Source: Arthrobacter woluwensis
GTDB taxonomy: Bacteria > Actinomycetota > Actinomycetes > Actinomycetales > Micrococcaceae
DNA length: 64,000 bases
Direction: 5' to 3'
Assembly (NCBI RefSeq): GCF_030816155.1
Contig: NZ_JAUSXR010000001.1
Span: forward strand, 1,798,001 to 1,862,000
In this document: positions 41,045-48,657 of the stretch, piece after piece
How the letters are laid out: each line of letters opens with the position of its first letter
Position numbering within the stretch: position 1 is the first letter of the stretch
Translations under genes and position numbers: made by a program
The notes under the pieces: generated by a model
Seen by the model: only the letters and a program-made list of their open reading frames with translations
Told to the model about the DNA's origin: nothing
Databases searched by the model: none

Positions 41045-41323
41045 TCAGGATCCCGAGGCCGCCCGACGCCGCAGCGCTGACGTGACCAGGAGAGAGATCG
41101 CACCGACGAGGGTCAGGACGAGGCCGGCCAGAAGGAGGAGCTTCTCCACTCCGAACATCGTGGTGACCTGGGCATACACAGGATCGGGGATCGTCCCTTC
41201 CAGCCCGTCGAGCTGCGCATAGCGGATGAGGTAGGACCCCAGCCCCAGGCACGCCACGAAGAGCCCGACGGCGCACAAGGCTGCCAGAGCGATGTTCGCG
41301 ATAGTGCCGGTTCTGCTTTTCAC
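41045..41323 (-). CDS. Small two-helix membrane protein
   Basis: 92 residues, two hydrophobic segments (IANIALAALCAVGLFVACLG and LLLLAGLVLTLVGAISLLVT) separated by a polar loop. GTG start at 41323 with GGAGG five bases upstream supports it as real. No family recognised. Confidence 0.6.
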   Translation of the reverse strand: MKSRTGTIANIALAALCAVGLFVACLGLGSYLIRYAQLDGLEGTIPDPVYAQVTTMFGVEKLLLLAGLVLTLVGAISLLVTSALRRRAASGS

Positions 41324-41799
41324 GCACGCCTCCTGAGTGAAGCTTAGGAGGCTCTTCTCCGGAGAGGAACAGTCCGTTCTCCAGGCAGGCCTACTCGGAC
41401 ACCCTCACCGGCGTCACGCCGAGCCGGGCTTGGGCTGCTGATCGGTTCGGCGTGATGCCCTTGCCCGATCAGCAGCCCTCCAAGCACCAAGAGCCTGAAT
41501 CCCAGCGGCGGCGAGATGACGCAGGCCATCCGTCACGGATCCGATCTGCGTCCTGCGCACCTTCGCACGACGGTCCACGTCGGCCTTGCCCCCCAGAACA
41601 AAAGGCCGCCGCGGCCACCTTCAAGCCCCCAATGACATGAAGGTGATCCCGGCCCCGCGGGTGCGCACTCCTCCCACCGAGGGGTCTCCCCCAACAGGTG
41701 CTCGCGAGACGGCGACGTCTCGATGCCTTTACGTTACACCACCTGCCGTAATCTCGGAATCCCCTGGCCACGCCCCGGGGCGGCGCCGGGACATCCTGG
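41324..41799. other. Gene-free 476-bp region with interlocked inverted repeats
   Basis: No convincing gene. At 41411-41478 four arms lie in the order A B A' B': GGCGTCACGCCGA (41411-41423), GGGCTGCTGATCGG (41433-41446), TCGGCGTGATGCC (41448-41460), CCGATCAGCAGCCC (41465-41478). B pairs perfectly with B' (14 bp), A with A' through 13 pairs including one G-U. This is a pseudoknot or switch topology. A second hairpin, CGAGACG-GCGA-CGTCTCG, lies at 41705-41722. Could be a structured RNA or the remnant of a mobile element. Confidence 0.5.
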
Positions 41800-42405
41800 T
41801 CAGCCCGCTCGGCGGGCGGGTTCACCGTCGGCCTCGAGCAGGGTGACGATCTGCCCGATGGTGTCCGCCATGAGCCCGGGCAGCTCATCCCATCGCCCGG
41901 TGAAAGCCACCAATTCCTTCGTCCCGAGTCCCGAGGACACGATCAGCCAGGCCGCTGACTCGCACTCGACTCCAGGACGAAGCCGACCCGCCGATTTCGC
42001 CAGTTCCAGCTGGCCCACCACGAAGGCCTTCCAGGTGCGGAACGGGTCGATGCGGCGCTCGGGATAGAGATGCCGGGACTCCTGCGCGATTCTGATGCCC
42101 GCACGGACGATCGGCCGCGAGCTGATGTTCACGGCCACGGCGTGAAAGGTCGCCTGGAGGACCGCGAGCGGATCGCGTCCGGCAGCAGCGCCGACGCGCT
42201 GAGCCTCCCGCATGCTGTCGCCCTCGGCGTCCAGAATGGCCGCACCGATCTCACGAACGGAACCGAAATGGAGACCCACGTCCCGAACCGGCACCCGCAG
42301 AACCTGGGCGACGTCCTCCAAGGTCGTGTCCGCCAGCGGCGCCGAGACGAGCAACAACGCCGCGGCAGCAAGGATCTCCTGCCGGCCTTCTGGGTCCGAA
42401 ATCAT
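41800..42405 (-). CDS. TetR-family regulator with A-factor-receptor-like ligand domain
   Basis: 201 residues. N-terminal helix-turn-helix at about 10-55 (TTLEDVAQVLRVPVRDVGLHFGSV), degenerate compared with ArpA. The C-terminal domain has PIVRAGIRIAQESRHLYP and PFRTWKAFVVGQLELAKSAGRLRPG, the pattern of gamma-butyrolactone receptors (in CprB: VLRAGLRLA, then HPFTEW). Nine bases after the AvrD-family gene in the same direction, so the two form an operon. Likely senses the product of that enzyme; this is inference. Confidence 0.75.
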   Translation of the reverse strand: MISDPEGRQEILAAAALLLVSAPLADTTLEDVAQVLRVPVRDVGLHFGSVREIGAAILDAEGDSMREAQRVGAAAGRDPLAVLQATFHAVAVNISSRPIVRAGIRIAQESRHLYPERRIDPFRTWKAFVVGQLELAKSAGRLRPGVECESAAWLIVSSGLGTKELVAFTGRWDELPGLMADTIGQIVTLLEADGEPARRAG

Positions 42406-42414
42406 GCTGATGCC

Positions 42415-43320
42415 TCATCCTTCTGTGAAATAGGCCAGATCCGCCACGCCCTCGACGCCGACCGACGCCAGGGACCGGACGCGCAGCGTCCGCAGCCGCC
42501 GGCCGTCGATCACCACGCCACCCTGCCGGTCGAGGGTCGTGACGGCGTCAAAGGCGCCGGGCGCGATAGGCCGGTGACCGTGAATCGCGATCGTCATCTT
42601 CCGCATCCAGAGATTGTCGACGCCGCTGCGGTCCGTTGCGTCAGCCCGGTACACCAGCGCCTGGGCCAGCTGGCCCATCGTCACGAGGAAGTCGATCGCG
42701 GACGCCTGTGCCGCGGCGGGGTCGGACGCCGGGCCGATCGGGAGGAGGTGCCGGGACCTGAGCCCGCCGTCCGGACCGTCGAAAGCCTCCACCGAGGAGC
42801 TGATCGAGTGACCTTTGTACTCCAGATCGCCGATCGCCAGGACGCCCGCCGATGACCGCACTCCGGCCACCGCGAGACCCAGCTCGACCGTCATGTTCCC
42901 CACCCGGGCGGAGCACCATTCGAGGGTCCGGCCCTCTACGGAGCGTCGACTCGTCTCGAGGGTGACCGGCACATCCGCCAGCCGGCTCCAAGGCTCACTC
43001 CCCGCCCGGATCTTCACGGTGCGGATCCAGAACCGCGCCTCGGCGTGGGCCGCCGCAGCCCACCGCGAGGGGTTCCCGGCGAGTGCCGCCATCGGGAGCA
43101 CCACAGCGTCCACCGAGCTCAGGTGAGGTCGGCGCGAACGCCCGTCGGCCCCGACCGACCACCGCGCCGGATAGGTGACCCGACCCCGCCACCGCCTGCC
43201 GTCGCCGTCGCCCGCTTCCGTCAGTTCGTGCTCCACCTGGCGATATCCGCCACCGAAGTACCGGTCTTCCGCGGGACCGAGTTCATCGTCAAGACTCGTT
43301 CCGCCAGGCTTCTCCCCCAC
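42415..43320 (-). CDS. AvrD-family protein (syringolide-synthase-like)
   Basis: 301 residues, close to the length of P. syringae AvrD (about 311). Family landmarks: SLDDELGPAEDRYFGGGYRQ at the N-terminus, VTYPARWS...RPHLSSVDAVVL (about 50-75), and GQLAQALVYRADATDRSGVDNLWMRK (about 235-260). AvrD makes syringolides, acyl-sugar butanolides built from a beta-ketoacid and a pentulose, chemically related to A-factor. GTG start at 43320 with AAGGAG. Operon with one TetR and divergent from another. Recognition is from remembered family pattern, not a search. Confidence 0.75.
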   Translation of the reverse strand: MGEKPGGTSLDDELGPAEDRYFGGGYRQVEHELTEAGDGDGRRWRGRVTYPARWSVGADGRSRRPHLSSVDAVVLPMAALAGNPSRWAAAAHAEARFWIRTVKIRAGSEPWSRLADVPVTLETSRRSVEGRTLEWCSARVGNMTVELGLAVAGVRSSAGVLAIGDLEYKGHSISSSVEAFDGPDGGLRSRHLLPIGPASDPAAAQASAIDFLVTMGQLAQALVYRADATDRSGVDNLWMRKMTIAIHGHRPIAPGAFDAVTTLDRQGGVVIDGRRLRTLRVRSLASVGVEGVADLAYFTEG

Positions 43321-43425
43321 GACTTCTCCTTCACCGCGCAGAGTTGCGTTACAGCGCCATCCCTATATTAATTCACCGTAGGGGTGCCAGAATCCGCGAT
43401 CTGAGTGGCTTGGTAGACTGGCCGC

Positions 43426-44031
43426 ATGGCAACCAAACGAGGCCGGCCGCTCTCTTCTGATGTCAGCGAAGCCCTACGACAGGCCGCCGAACGCATCATG
43501 CGGAGTTCTGGTTACTCGAGCCTGACCGTCGACGGCCTGGTCGCTGAAGTCGGCACCACGAGGCCGACGTTTTATCGCAGGTACCGTAACGTCGGACATC
43601 TCGCGTTCGACGTCATTCAGCATCGGTTCGGTGTGAACGAAATCGACGACACGGGGGCACTCAGCACCGATCTCCTCCGGCTCCAGCGACAAGAAGTCGC
43701 CATGTTCGCGGACCCTCTGCTCCGGAACAACCTTCCGGGCCTGCTGGAGACGATCCGAATCGACGAGTCGATCCGTGTCCTCTACCTCACGCAGTTCATC
43801 GCCCCACGGCGCGCCAATGTGCAGGCCGTGCTCCACCGTGCGGTCGTCCGCGGCGAGCTGGAAGCCGACCAGATCGACCTCGACTGGATCTGTGACCTTC
43901 TGCTGAGCCCGCTCCTCACCAAGGCGTTGCTGCCGGTGGGCGCGGGCCTCACGGACGAGCTCGCTCGGCGAACGGCCGAACTGGCCTTCGATCAGCTCAT
44001 GGCGGCCGCCACCCCTGCCGCCAGGGTCTGA
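43426..44031 (+). CDS. TetR-family regulator, divergent from AvrD-family gene
   Basis: 201 residues. Classical TetR DNA-binding domain at 10-60 (RIMRSSGYSSLTVDGLVAEV, TTRPTFYRRYRNVGHLAFDV) and a C-terminal ligand domain of the TetR_C type (LLETIRIDESIRVLYLTQF). No ribosome site precedes the ATG; a TAGACT -10-like hexamer at 43414-43419 would put the transcript start at or next to the ATG, suggesting a leaderless message. Probably controls the shared 105-base divergent promoter. Confidence 0.85.
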   Translation: MATKRGRPLSSDVSEALRQAAERIMRSSGYSSLTVDGLVAEVGTTRPTFYRRYRNVGHLAFDVIQHRFGVNEIDDTGALSTDLLRLQRQEVAMFADPLLRNNLPGLLETIRIDESIRVLYLTQFIAPRRANVQAVLHRAVVRGELEADQIDLDWICDLLLSPLLTKALLPVGAGLTDELARRTAELAFDQLMAAATPAARV

Positions 44032-44163
44032 GCCGCCAGGGTCTGACAAGGCGCGACGACGGCCGGCAAATTCGCGGCCGGGACGCCACCTCAGCGGCGG
44101 GGCAGGGAAGCGGGGCACGTCAGCGAGGCGCCTCGCCCCAATCGAGCGAACCCCGGGAACGCC

Positions 44164-44191
44164 GAAGGGCCGGTCTCTCGACCGGCCCTTC
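44164..44191 (-). terminator. Terminator hairpin after tRNA-Ala
   Basis: GAAGGGCCGGT (44164-44174) pairs perfectly with ACCGGCCCTTC (44181-44191) around CTCTCG. It is just past the tRNA 3' end. A near-identical element, with one mismatch, occurs at 63702-63729. Confidence 0.7.
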
Positions 44192-44196
44192 ATCTG

Positions 44197-44269
44197 TGGA
44201 GGTAAGGGGATTCGAACCCCTGACCTTCTGCATGCCATGCAGACGCGCTACCAACTGCGCCATACCCCC
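44197..44269 (-). tRNA. tRNA-Ala (anticodon GGC)
   Basis: 73-base cloverleaf on the minus strand. Acceptor GGGGGTA/TACCTCC with one G-U pair and discriminator A, D-arm GCGC...GCGC, anticodon stem TCTGC/GCAGA with loop ATGGCAT, T-arm with GGTTCGAATCC. CCA is not encoded. The 3' end faces the TetR/AvrD cluster. Confidence 0.95.
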
Positions 44270-44405
44270 ATATTCACTTGCCCGCCTCGCCGGGAGATCA
44301 ATCCCTGCCGCTGCGACTCATACAGCTTAGACCACCGGTGGCGGATCACCCAAATCGAGGCCTGACCTGCGCTTCCATTCCCAGAAGCTCAAGCCGCCCA
44401 ACCCC

Positions 44406-44846
44406 TCAGCGGAGCCCGTCGAGCGAACTCATGACCGTGGTCAGCAGACTCTTCAGCTTCTCGGCATCCTCCCGGTCGAGCCCTACGATCTCCCCCAGCC
44501 GACCGGGCACTTCGGCGACCACATCGCGGAGGGCCAGCCCCTCAGGGGTCAGAGAAACGAGCACACGCCGCTCGTCCTGCGGCGAGCGGTGACGGGTCAG
44601 CCGGCCCGCCGCCTCGAGACGCTTGAGCAGCGGCGTAAGGGTGCCACTGTCGAGCCGCAGCCGCTCCCCCAGCTCGCCGACACTCAGCGACCCCTCCGCC
44701 TTCCACAGCGCGAGCATCACCAGATACTGCGGGTAAGTGAGGCCCGATTCGGCCAGCAGCTCCCCATAGGCGCGCGTCACGGCGCGCGATGCCGCGTGCA
44801 GCGGGAAGCACAGCTGCGCGTCGAGGTCGAGTTGTTCGTAGGACAT
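44406..44846 (-). CDS. ohrR: OhrR-type MarR regulator
   Basis: 146 residues, MarR winged helix ([55 protein letters not shown]). The N-terminal [14 protein letters not shown] carries the peroxide-sensing cysteine C13, equivalent to C15 of B. subtilis OhrR. Oxidation by organic peroxide releases it from DNA. Divergent from ohr across 50 bases that hold a palindrome. Confidence 0.92.
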   Translation of the reverse strand: MSYEQLDLDAQLCFPLHAASRAVTRAYGELLAESGLTYPQYLVMLALWKAEGSLSVGELGERLRLDSGTLTPLLKRLEAAGRLTRHRSPQDERRVLVSLTPEGLALRDVVAEVPGRLGEIVGLDREDAEKLKSLLTTVMSSLDGLR

Positions 44847-44860
44847 GCCTCCATTCTAGA

Positions 44861-44889
44861 TTGCGCATTTGTATTTTGCACAATATAGT
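44861..44889 (+). promoter_or_regulatory. ohr promoter with OhrR operator
   Basis: TTGCGC (-35, 44861-44866) and TATAGT (-10, 44884-44889) are 17 bases apart. TTGCGCA-N9-TGCACAA (44861-44883) is an inverted repeat covering the -35 and the spacer, so OhrR binding would block polymerase. The -10 ends 7 bases before the ATG, implying a leaderless ohr message. Confidence 0.65.
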
Positions 44890-44896
44890 TGCGTAC

Positions 44897-45319
44897 ATGA
44901 CTACAAAAGCTCTCTACACCGCCACCGCCGTCGCCCATGGAGATGGCCGCAACGGCCACATCCAGTCCTCCGACGGCCTCCTCGACGCCCCGGTCCGCAC
45001 CCCGAAGGAACTCGGTGGCGCCGGCGGGGCCACCAACCCGGAGCAGCTCTTCGCCGCCGGCTACGCCGCCTGCTTCCACTCGGCCCTCAAGCTGGTCGCC
45101 GCGCAGGCCAAGCTCGACGCCGGTGAGTCCGAAGTCGTGGCCGACGTCTCCCTGCACTCCCTCGACAACGGCGGCTACGGCCTCTCCGTCCGTCTCGAGG
45201 TCGACCTGCCCGCACTCCCCCGCGAGCAGGCTCAGGAACTGATCGAGAAGGCCCACCAGGTCTGCCCGTACTCCAACGCGACGCGCGGCAACATCGACGT
45301 CGAACTCGCGGTGGCCTGA
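44897..45319 (+). CDS. ohr: Organic hydroperoxide resistance protein Ohr
   Basis: Thiol peroxidase that reduces fatty-acid and other organic hydroperoxides using lipoylated proteins. 140 residues; catalytic cysteines C59 (AACFHSAL) and C123 (VCPYSNATRGN), with E50 of the active site. ATG 44897 has no ribosome site. Divergent from its regulator ohrR; DUF1304 and an NADPH oxidoreductase follow closely. Confidence 0.95.
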   Translation: MTTKALYTATAVAHGDGRNGHIQSSDGLLDAPVRTPKELGGAGGATNPEQLFAAGYAACFHSALKLVAAQAKLDAGESEVVADVSLHSLDNGGYGLSVRLEVDLPALPREQAQELIEKAHQVCPYSNATRGNIDVELAVA

Positions 45320-45320
45320 C

Positions 45321-45716
45321 ATGACCGTCCTCGCCGTCGTCGGCCTCATCCTGAGCGGCATCGCCGCGCTCGTGCACGTCTTCATCTTCTGGATGGAATC
45401 ATTCGCCTGGACCTCGCCACGGGCGCGTGCCGTGTTCGGCACCAGCGAGACCGAAGCCGCCGCCACTCGCGAGCTGGCCTTCAACCAGGGCTTCTACAAC
45501 CTCTTCCTGGCGATCGCCGTCCTGCTCGGCATCATCCTCGTGGCCGCCGGCCAGCCCGCCGTCGGCAACACCCTCGTCTTCACCGGCGCCGGCTCGATGG
45601 TCGCCGCCAGCCTGGTGCTCCTGCTCTCCAGCCCGGAGAAGGCATCCGCAGCGCTCAAGCAGGGCGTGATCCCCGCGCTTGGCGTCATCTCCCTCATTCT
45701 CGGCATCACCCTCTGA
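45321..45716 (+). CDS. DUF1304 membrane protein
   Basis: 131 residues, four helices, typical DUF1304 start with GIAALVHVFIFWMESFAW and ARAVFG, AFNQGFYNLFLAI. Starts one base after the ohr stop, so co-expressed. DUF1304 genes frequently accompany redox-stress genes; function unknown. Confidence 0.85.
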   Translation: MTVLAVVGLILSGIAALVHVFIFWMESFAWTSPRARAVFGTSETEAAATRELAFNQGFYNLFLAIAVLLGIILVAAGQPAVGNTLVFTGAGSMVAASLVLLLSSPEKASAALKQGVIPALGVISLILGITL

Positions 45717-45731
45717 CCCGGAAGGAACCCC

Positions 45732-46742
45732 ATGACTGACTTCACCACCACCGAGATCCAGCTCGCACGCCGCCCCGAGGGCTGGCCCGTGCCGGAGGAC
45801 TTCAACACCGCGACCGTCTCCCACCCCGAGCTCGCGCCCGGTCAGGTCCGCGTCCGCAATGAGTTCATCTCCGTGGACCCGTACATGCGCGGACGGATGA
45901 ACGACACCCGCAGCTACGTCGCCCCCTACCCTCTGGGCGAGGCGATCGCGGGCGGCGCCATCGGCCGCGTGGTGGAGTCCGCTTCCGACGATCTGCCCGT
46001 CGGCACGGTGGTGCTGCATCAGCATGGCTGGATGGATGGCGTCCAGGACGCCGCCGAGACCTTCCGCGCTGTTCCCGAGATTCCTGGCGTGCCCCTCTCC
46101 CTGCGTCTGCACATCCTCGGCATGACCGGCCTCACCGCCTACGTGGGCCTCACCGAGATCGCGAGTCTCAAGGAAGGCGAGACCGTCTTCATCTCCGGCG
46201 CTGCCGGCGCCGTCGGCACCGCCGCCGGCCAGATCGCCAAGCTCCTGGGCGCCAAGCGCGTCATCGGCTCCGCCGGTTCCCCCGAGAAGGTCGCGCTGCT
46301 GACCGAGAAGTACGGCTACGACGCCGCATTCAACTACAAGGACGGCGACGTGCGCGAACTCCTCGCGGCCGCCGCTCCGGAGGGCATCGACGTCTACTTC
46401 GACAACGTCGGCGGCGACCACCTCGAAGCCGCGCTGGACGCGTTCAACGACGGCGGCCGCGCGGCCCTCTGCGGCGCGATCTCCGCGTACAACACCACGG
46501 AGCGCACGCCGGGTCCGGACAACATGGCCAATATGATCACCCGTGGTCTGCGGCTCCAGGGCTTCACCCTCGGTTCCTACCTGCACCTCGGCCAGGAGTT
46601 CTCCGAGCGGATGAACGGCTGGTTCAGCGAGGGCCTCATCAGCTATGACGAGACGATCGTGGACGGCGTCGAAAACACCGTCGAGGCGTTCCTCTCGATG
46701 ATGCGCGGAGCCAACACGGGCAAGATGCTCGTCCGGATCTGA
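45732..46742 (+). CDS. NADP-dependent MDR-family oxidoreductase (CurA/LTB4DH-like)
   Basis: 336 residues, zinc-free medium-chain reductase: NEFISVDPYMRGRM, GMTGLTAYVGL, cofactor loop SGAAGAVGTAAGQIAK, YFDNVGGDHLEAAL, NMITRGLRLQGF. Reduces activated double bonds of enones or alkenals, products of lipid peroxidation, which fits its place after ohr. Follows DUF1304 by 15 bases with GGAAGGAA, then a strong terminator. Confidence 0.9.
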   Translation: MTDFTTTEIQLARRPEGWPVPEDFNTATVSHPELAPGQVRVRNEFISVDPYMRGRMNDTRSYVAPYPLGEAIAGGAIGRVVESASDDLPVGTVVLHQHGWMDGVQDAAETFRAVPEIPGVPLSLRLHILGMTGLTAYVGLTEIASLKEGETVFISGAAGAVGTAAGQIAKLLGAKRVIGSAGSPEKVALLTEKYGYDAAFNYKDGDVRELLAAAAPEGIDVYFDNVGGDHLEAALDAFNDGGRAALCGAISAYNTTERTPGPDNMANMITRGLRLQGFTLGSYLHLGQEFSERMNGWFSEGLISYDETIVDGVENTVEAFLSMMRGANTGKMLVRI

Positions 46743-46756
46743 TTCTCCAGCGGTTC

Positions 46757-46822
46757 GACCCCCGGCTTGGTGGGTGACCCACGGAAATTTCCGTGGGTCG
46801 TCCACGAAGCCGGGGGTCTTTT
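46757..46822 (+). terminator. Intrinsic terminator of the ohr operon
   Basis: Outer stem GACCCCCGGCTT (46757-46768)/AAGCCGGGGGTC (46807-46818) and inner stem GACCCACGGAAA/TTTCCGTGGGTC, followed by TTTT. Very strong, 15 bases past the oxidoreductase stop. Confidence 0.9.
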
Positions 46823-46878
46823 CATGCGTCGGGCCGCATGCCCGCCCCGCCCCGGCCCAGCCACGACCGGGACCGATC

Positions 46879-47037
46879 TCAACTGAACCAGGCGACCTCG
46901 ATCAGGCGGCGATCCGTTCTCCGGACCAGCGCCCAGGATGATCCTTCGCTGAGGACCTGGAACCGCACGCTCTCGCCTTGAGGGATGCGGCCCAGGGGAC
47001 TTCGGAACCGGTAGAACATCGTGAACCGGACCGGATC
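46879..47037 (-). other. Possible C-terminal gene fragment
   Basis: The minus strand reads FTMFYRFRSPLGRI, QGESVRFQVLSEGSSWALVR and DRRLIEVAWFS before a stop at 46879. Codon use looks coding, but no start or family is recognised, and the frame dissolves where the gdhA remnant begins. It may be the tail of a gene cut by the same event. Confidence 0.3.
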
Positions 47038-47452
47038 ACCCGAGACGCCGGGTGCATCGACCTGGAGGCCCTCAAGGAGATCAAGGAAGTGCGGCGGGGC
47101 CGGATCGCCGACTATCTCGAGTTCCGTCCGGCGGCGCGCTTCGTCACCGGCGCGTCGATCTGGGAGGTTCCCTGCGCCATCGCGCTCCCCTGCGCCAGGC
47201 AGAATGAGCTCGACGGCGGGGACGCGCTCACGCTGGCCCGCAACGGCTGCTCCATCGTCGCGGAGGGCGCCAACATGCCGTGCAGTCCCGACGCCGTGAA
47301 GGTCTTCGCGGAGGCCGGAGTGACGTTCGCGCCGGGCAAGGCCGCCAACGCCGGCGGGGTCGCCACGAGTGGCTTGGAGAGGCAGCGCAGCGCAGCGCCG
47401 CCCGCGATGCGTGGGCGTTCGAGCACACGGAGCAGGGGCTCCGCGCGATCTG
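47037..47452 (+). pseudogene. gdhA: gdhA remnant (NADP-glutamate dehydrogenase C-terminal part)
   Basis: Residues DLEALKEIKEVRRGRIADY, IWEVPCAIALPCARQNELDG, GCSIVAEGANMPC and FAPGKAANAGGVATSGLE match the C-terminal third of hexameric glutamate dehydrogenase. The first two thirds are absent. After GLE the frame shifts, and RDAWAFEHTEQGLRAI, the expected C-terminal helix, follows in another frame and stops early. No start or promoter. A decayed fragment; an intact gdhA presumably lies elsewhere. Confidence 0.85.
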
Positions 47453-47477
47453 AGCGCGACCACGACGCCGGCCGGCC

Positions 47478-48158
47478 TCAGCCTTCCTTGCGGCGCACCA
47501 TCTCGGTGATCCACACCGGGGCGAAGGGCGAGGTGCAGCCCGGCGGAGTGGGATAGTCCTTGAGGACTTCGAGCCGCTCCCCGATCTCCAGGGCGCGGGC
47601 CCGCAGTGCCGGGTGTTCGATGCCGATCTGCGCGAGACAGTGGTTCATCGCCCACTGCAGGCGCTCCGGCGCGTCCTTCATGCGGGCCTCGATCGTGTCC
47701 AGGAGACCGTCGAGGTCCAGTCCCTCGGGCTTCTTGGCGACCCGGTCCACCGTGAGCATCCATCCCGCACTCGCCACCACGGGGTCCTCGTCCGCAAACC
47801 ACAGGAGCCGCAGGTCTTCGGCGTGAGGGGACTTCTTGACGACGTAGTTCACCAGCCAGTCCTGCACCTTCGGGGCACGGGCTTCGCGCAGCATGGTGTC
47901 GAGTTCGTCGCGGCTGAACTCCTTGGGACGGCAGATCAGCAGTGACAGCAGCCTGGCCGCGGTGTCGCCGGTGGCCCAGAGTTCGCGGGCGAGGTCCTGC
48001 TGGGTCTTCAGACGTTTGGCGATGGCCCGCAGTTTGCCGAGATTCACGCCGTGATCGTCACCGTGCCGGAGATTGACCTCGCGGGCCCGCGGGTCATCGA
48101 GTGCGGCGAGTTCCTCCAGGAGCCCGGCCACGGTGGTCGCCTCGGTGGTGGCGGTCAT
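47478..48158 (-). CDS. AlkD-like DNA alkylation repair protein
   Basis: 226 residues, HEAT-like repeat DNA glycosylase fold: LRAIAKRLKTQQDLARELWATGD, LLSLLICRPKEFSRDELD and VQDWLVNYVVKKSPHAEDL, then WAMNHCLAQIG. AlkD relatives excise N3/N7-alkyl purines or bind DNA. ATG 48158 after AGGAGAGG. Monocistronic. Confidence 0.8.
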   Translation of the reverse strand: MTATTEATTVAGLLEELAALDDPRAREVNLRHGDDHGVNLGKLRAIAKRLKTQQDLARELWATGDTAARLLSLLICRPKEFSRDELDTMLREARAPKVQDWLVNYVVKKSPHAEDLRLLWFADEDPVVASAGWMLTVDRVAKKPEGLDLDGLLDTIEARMKDAPERLQWAMNHCLAQIGIEHPALRARALEIGERLEVLKDYPTPPGCTSPFAPVWITEMVRRKEG

Positions 48159-48233
48159 CGCCTCTCCTATCGCTCGTGGACCTCATGGTGCTTTTGTGTC
48201 AGCCTACGCCGCAGGAGCGCAGGCCGAACCGGA

Positions 48234-48578
48234 TCAGACTTTCTTGACCACGCTGGACTTGAGCTGCATGGGTCCGAAACCGTCCACTTTGCAGTCGATG
48301 TCGTGCTCCCCCACGCCTTCGATCAGGCGGATGTTCCGCACCTTGGTGCCCACCTTGATCGAGGTGGGGCTGCCCTTGACCTTCAGGTCCTTGACGATCG
48401 TGACAGTGTCGCCGTCGGCTAGCACCTTGCCGACGGCGTCCTTGATGACCTTCTCCGCGGGCTCCTCGGTGGACGCAGGCTCCCATTCGTGGGCGCATTC
48501 CGGGCACACCAGGAGCGCGCCCATCTCGTAGGTGTACTCGCTGGAGCACTCGGGGCAGGGAGGCAGGGTTTCACTCAC
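48234..48578 (-). CDS. yjdM: YjdM-type zinc-ribbon protein (formerly PhnA)
   Basis: 114 residues. N-terminal zinc ribbon with C8-x2-C11 and C25-x2-C28 ([15 protein letters not shown]), then the conserved [24 protein letters not shown] and [20 protein letters not shown]. Function unknown despite the old phosphonate name. GTG start at 48578. Confidence 0.92.
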   Translation of the reverse strand: MSETLPPCPECSSEYTYEMGALLVCPECAHEWEPASTEEPAEKVIKDAVGKVLADGDTVTIVKDLKVKGSPTSIKVGTKVRNIRLIEGVGEHDIDCKVDGFGPMQLKSSVVKKV

Positions 48579-48657
48579 CGTCAGATTTTATCCGGGCGGA
48601 ACTCGGATCGTGACGTTCCGGTACGATGCATCGGCCCGAGGCCCGCCGGTGGAGACA

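Noticed and set aside
43321..43425. ARE-type palindrome in the AvrD/TetR divergent promoter
   Set aside because: No AACCG/CGGTT inverted pair found; only AT-rich promoter-like sequence.
46978..47556. 192-codon ORF as an intact gene
   Set aside because: Only the middle part is glutamate dehydrogenase and both ends are unrelated sequence; treated as a pseudogene.
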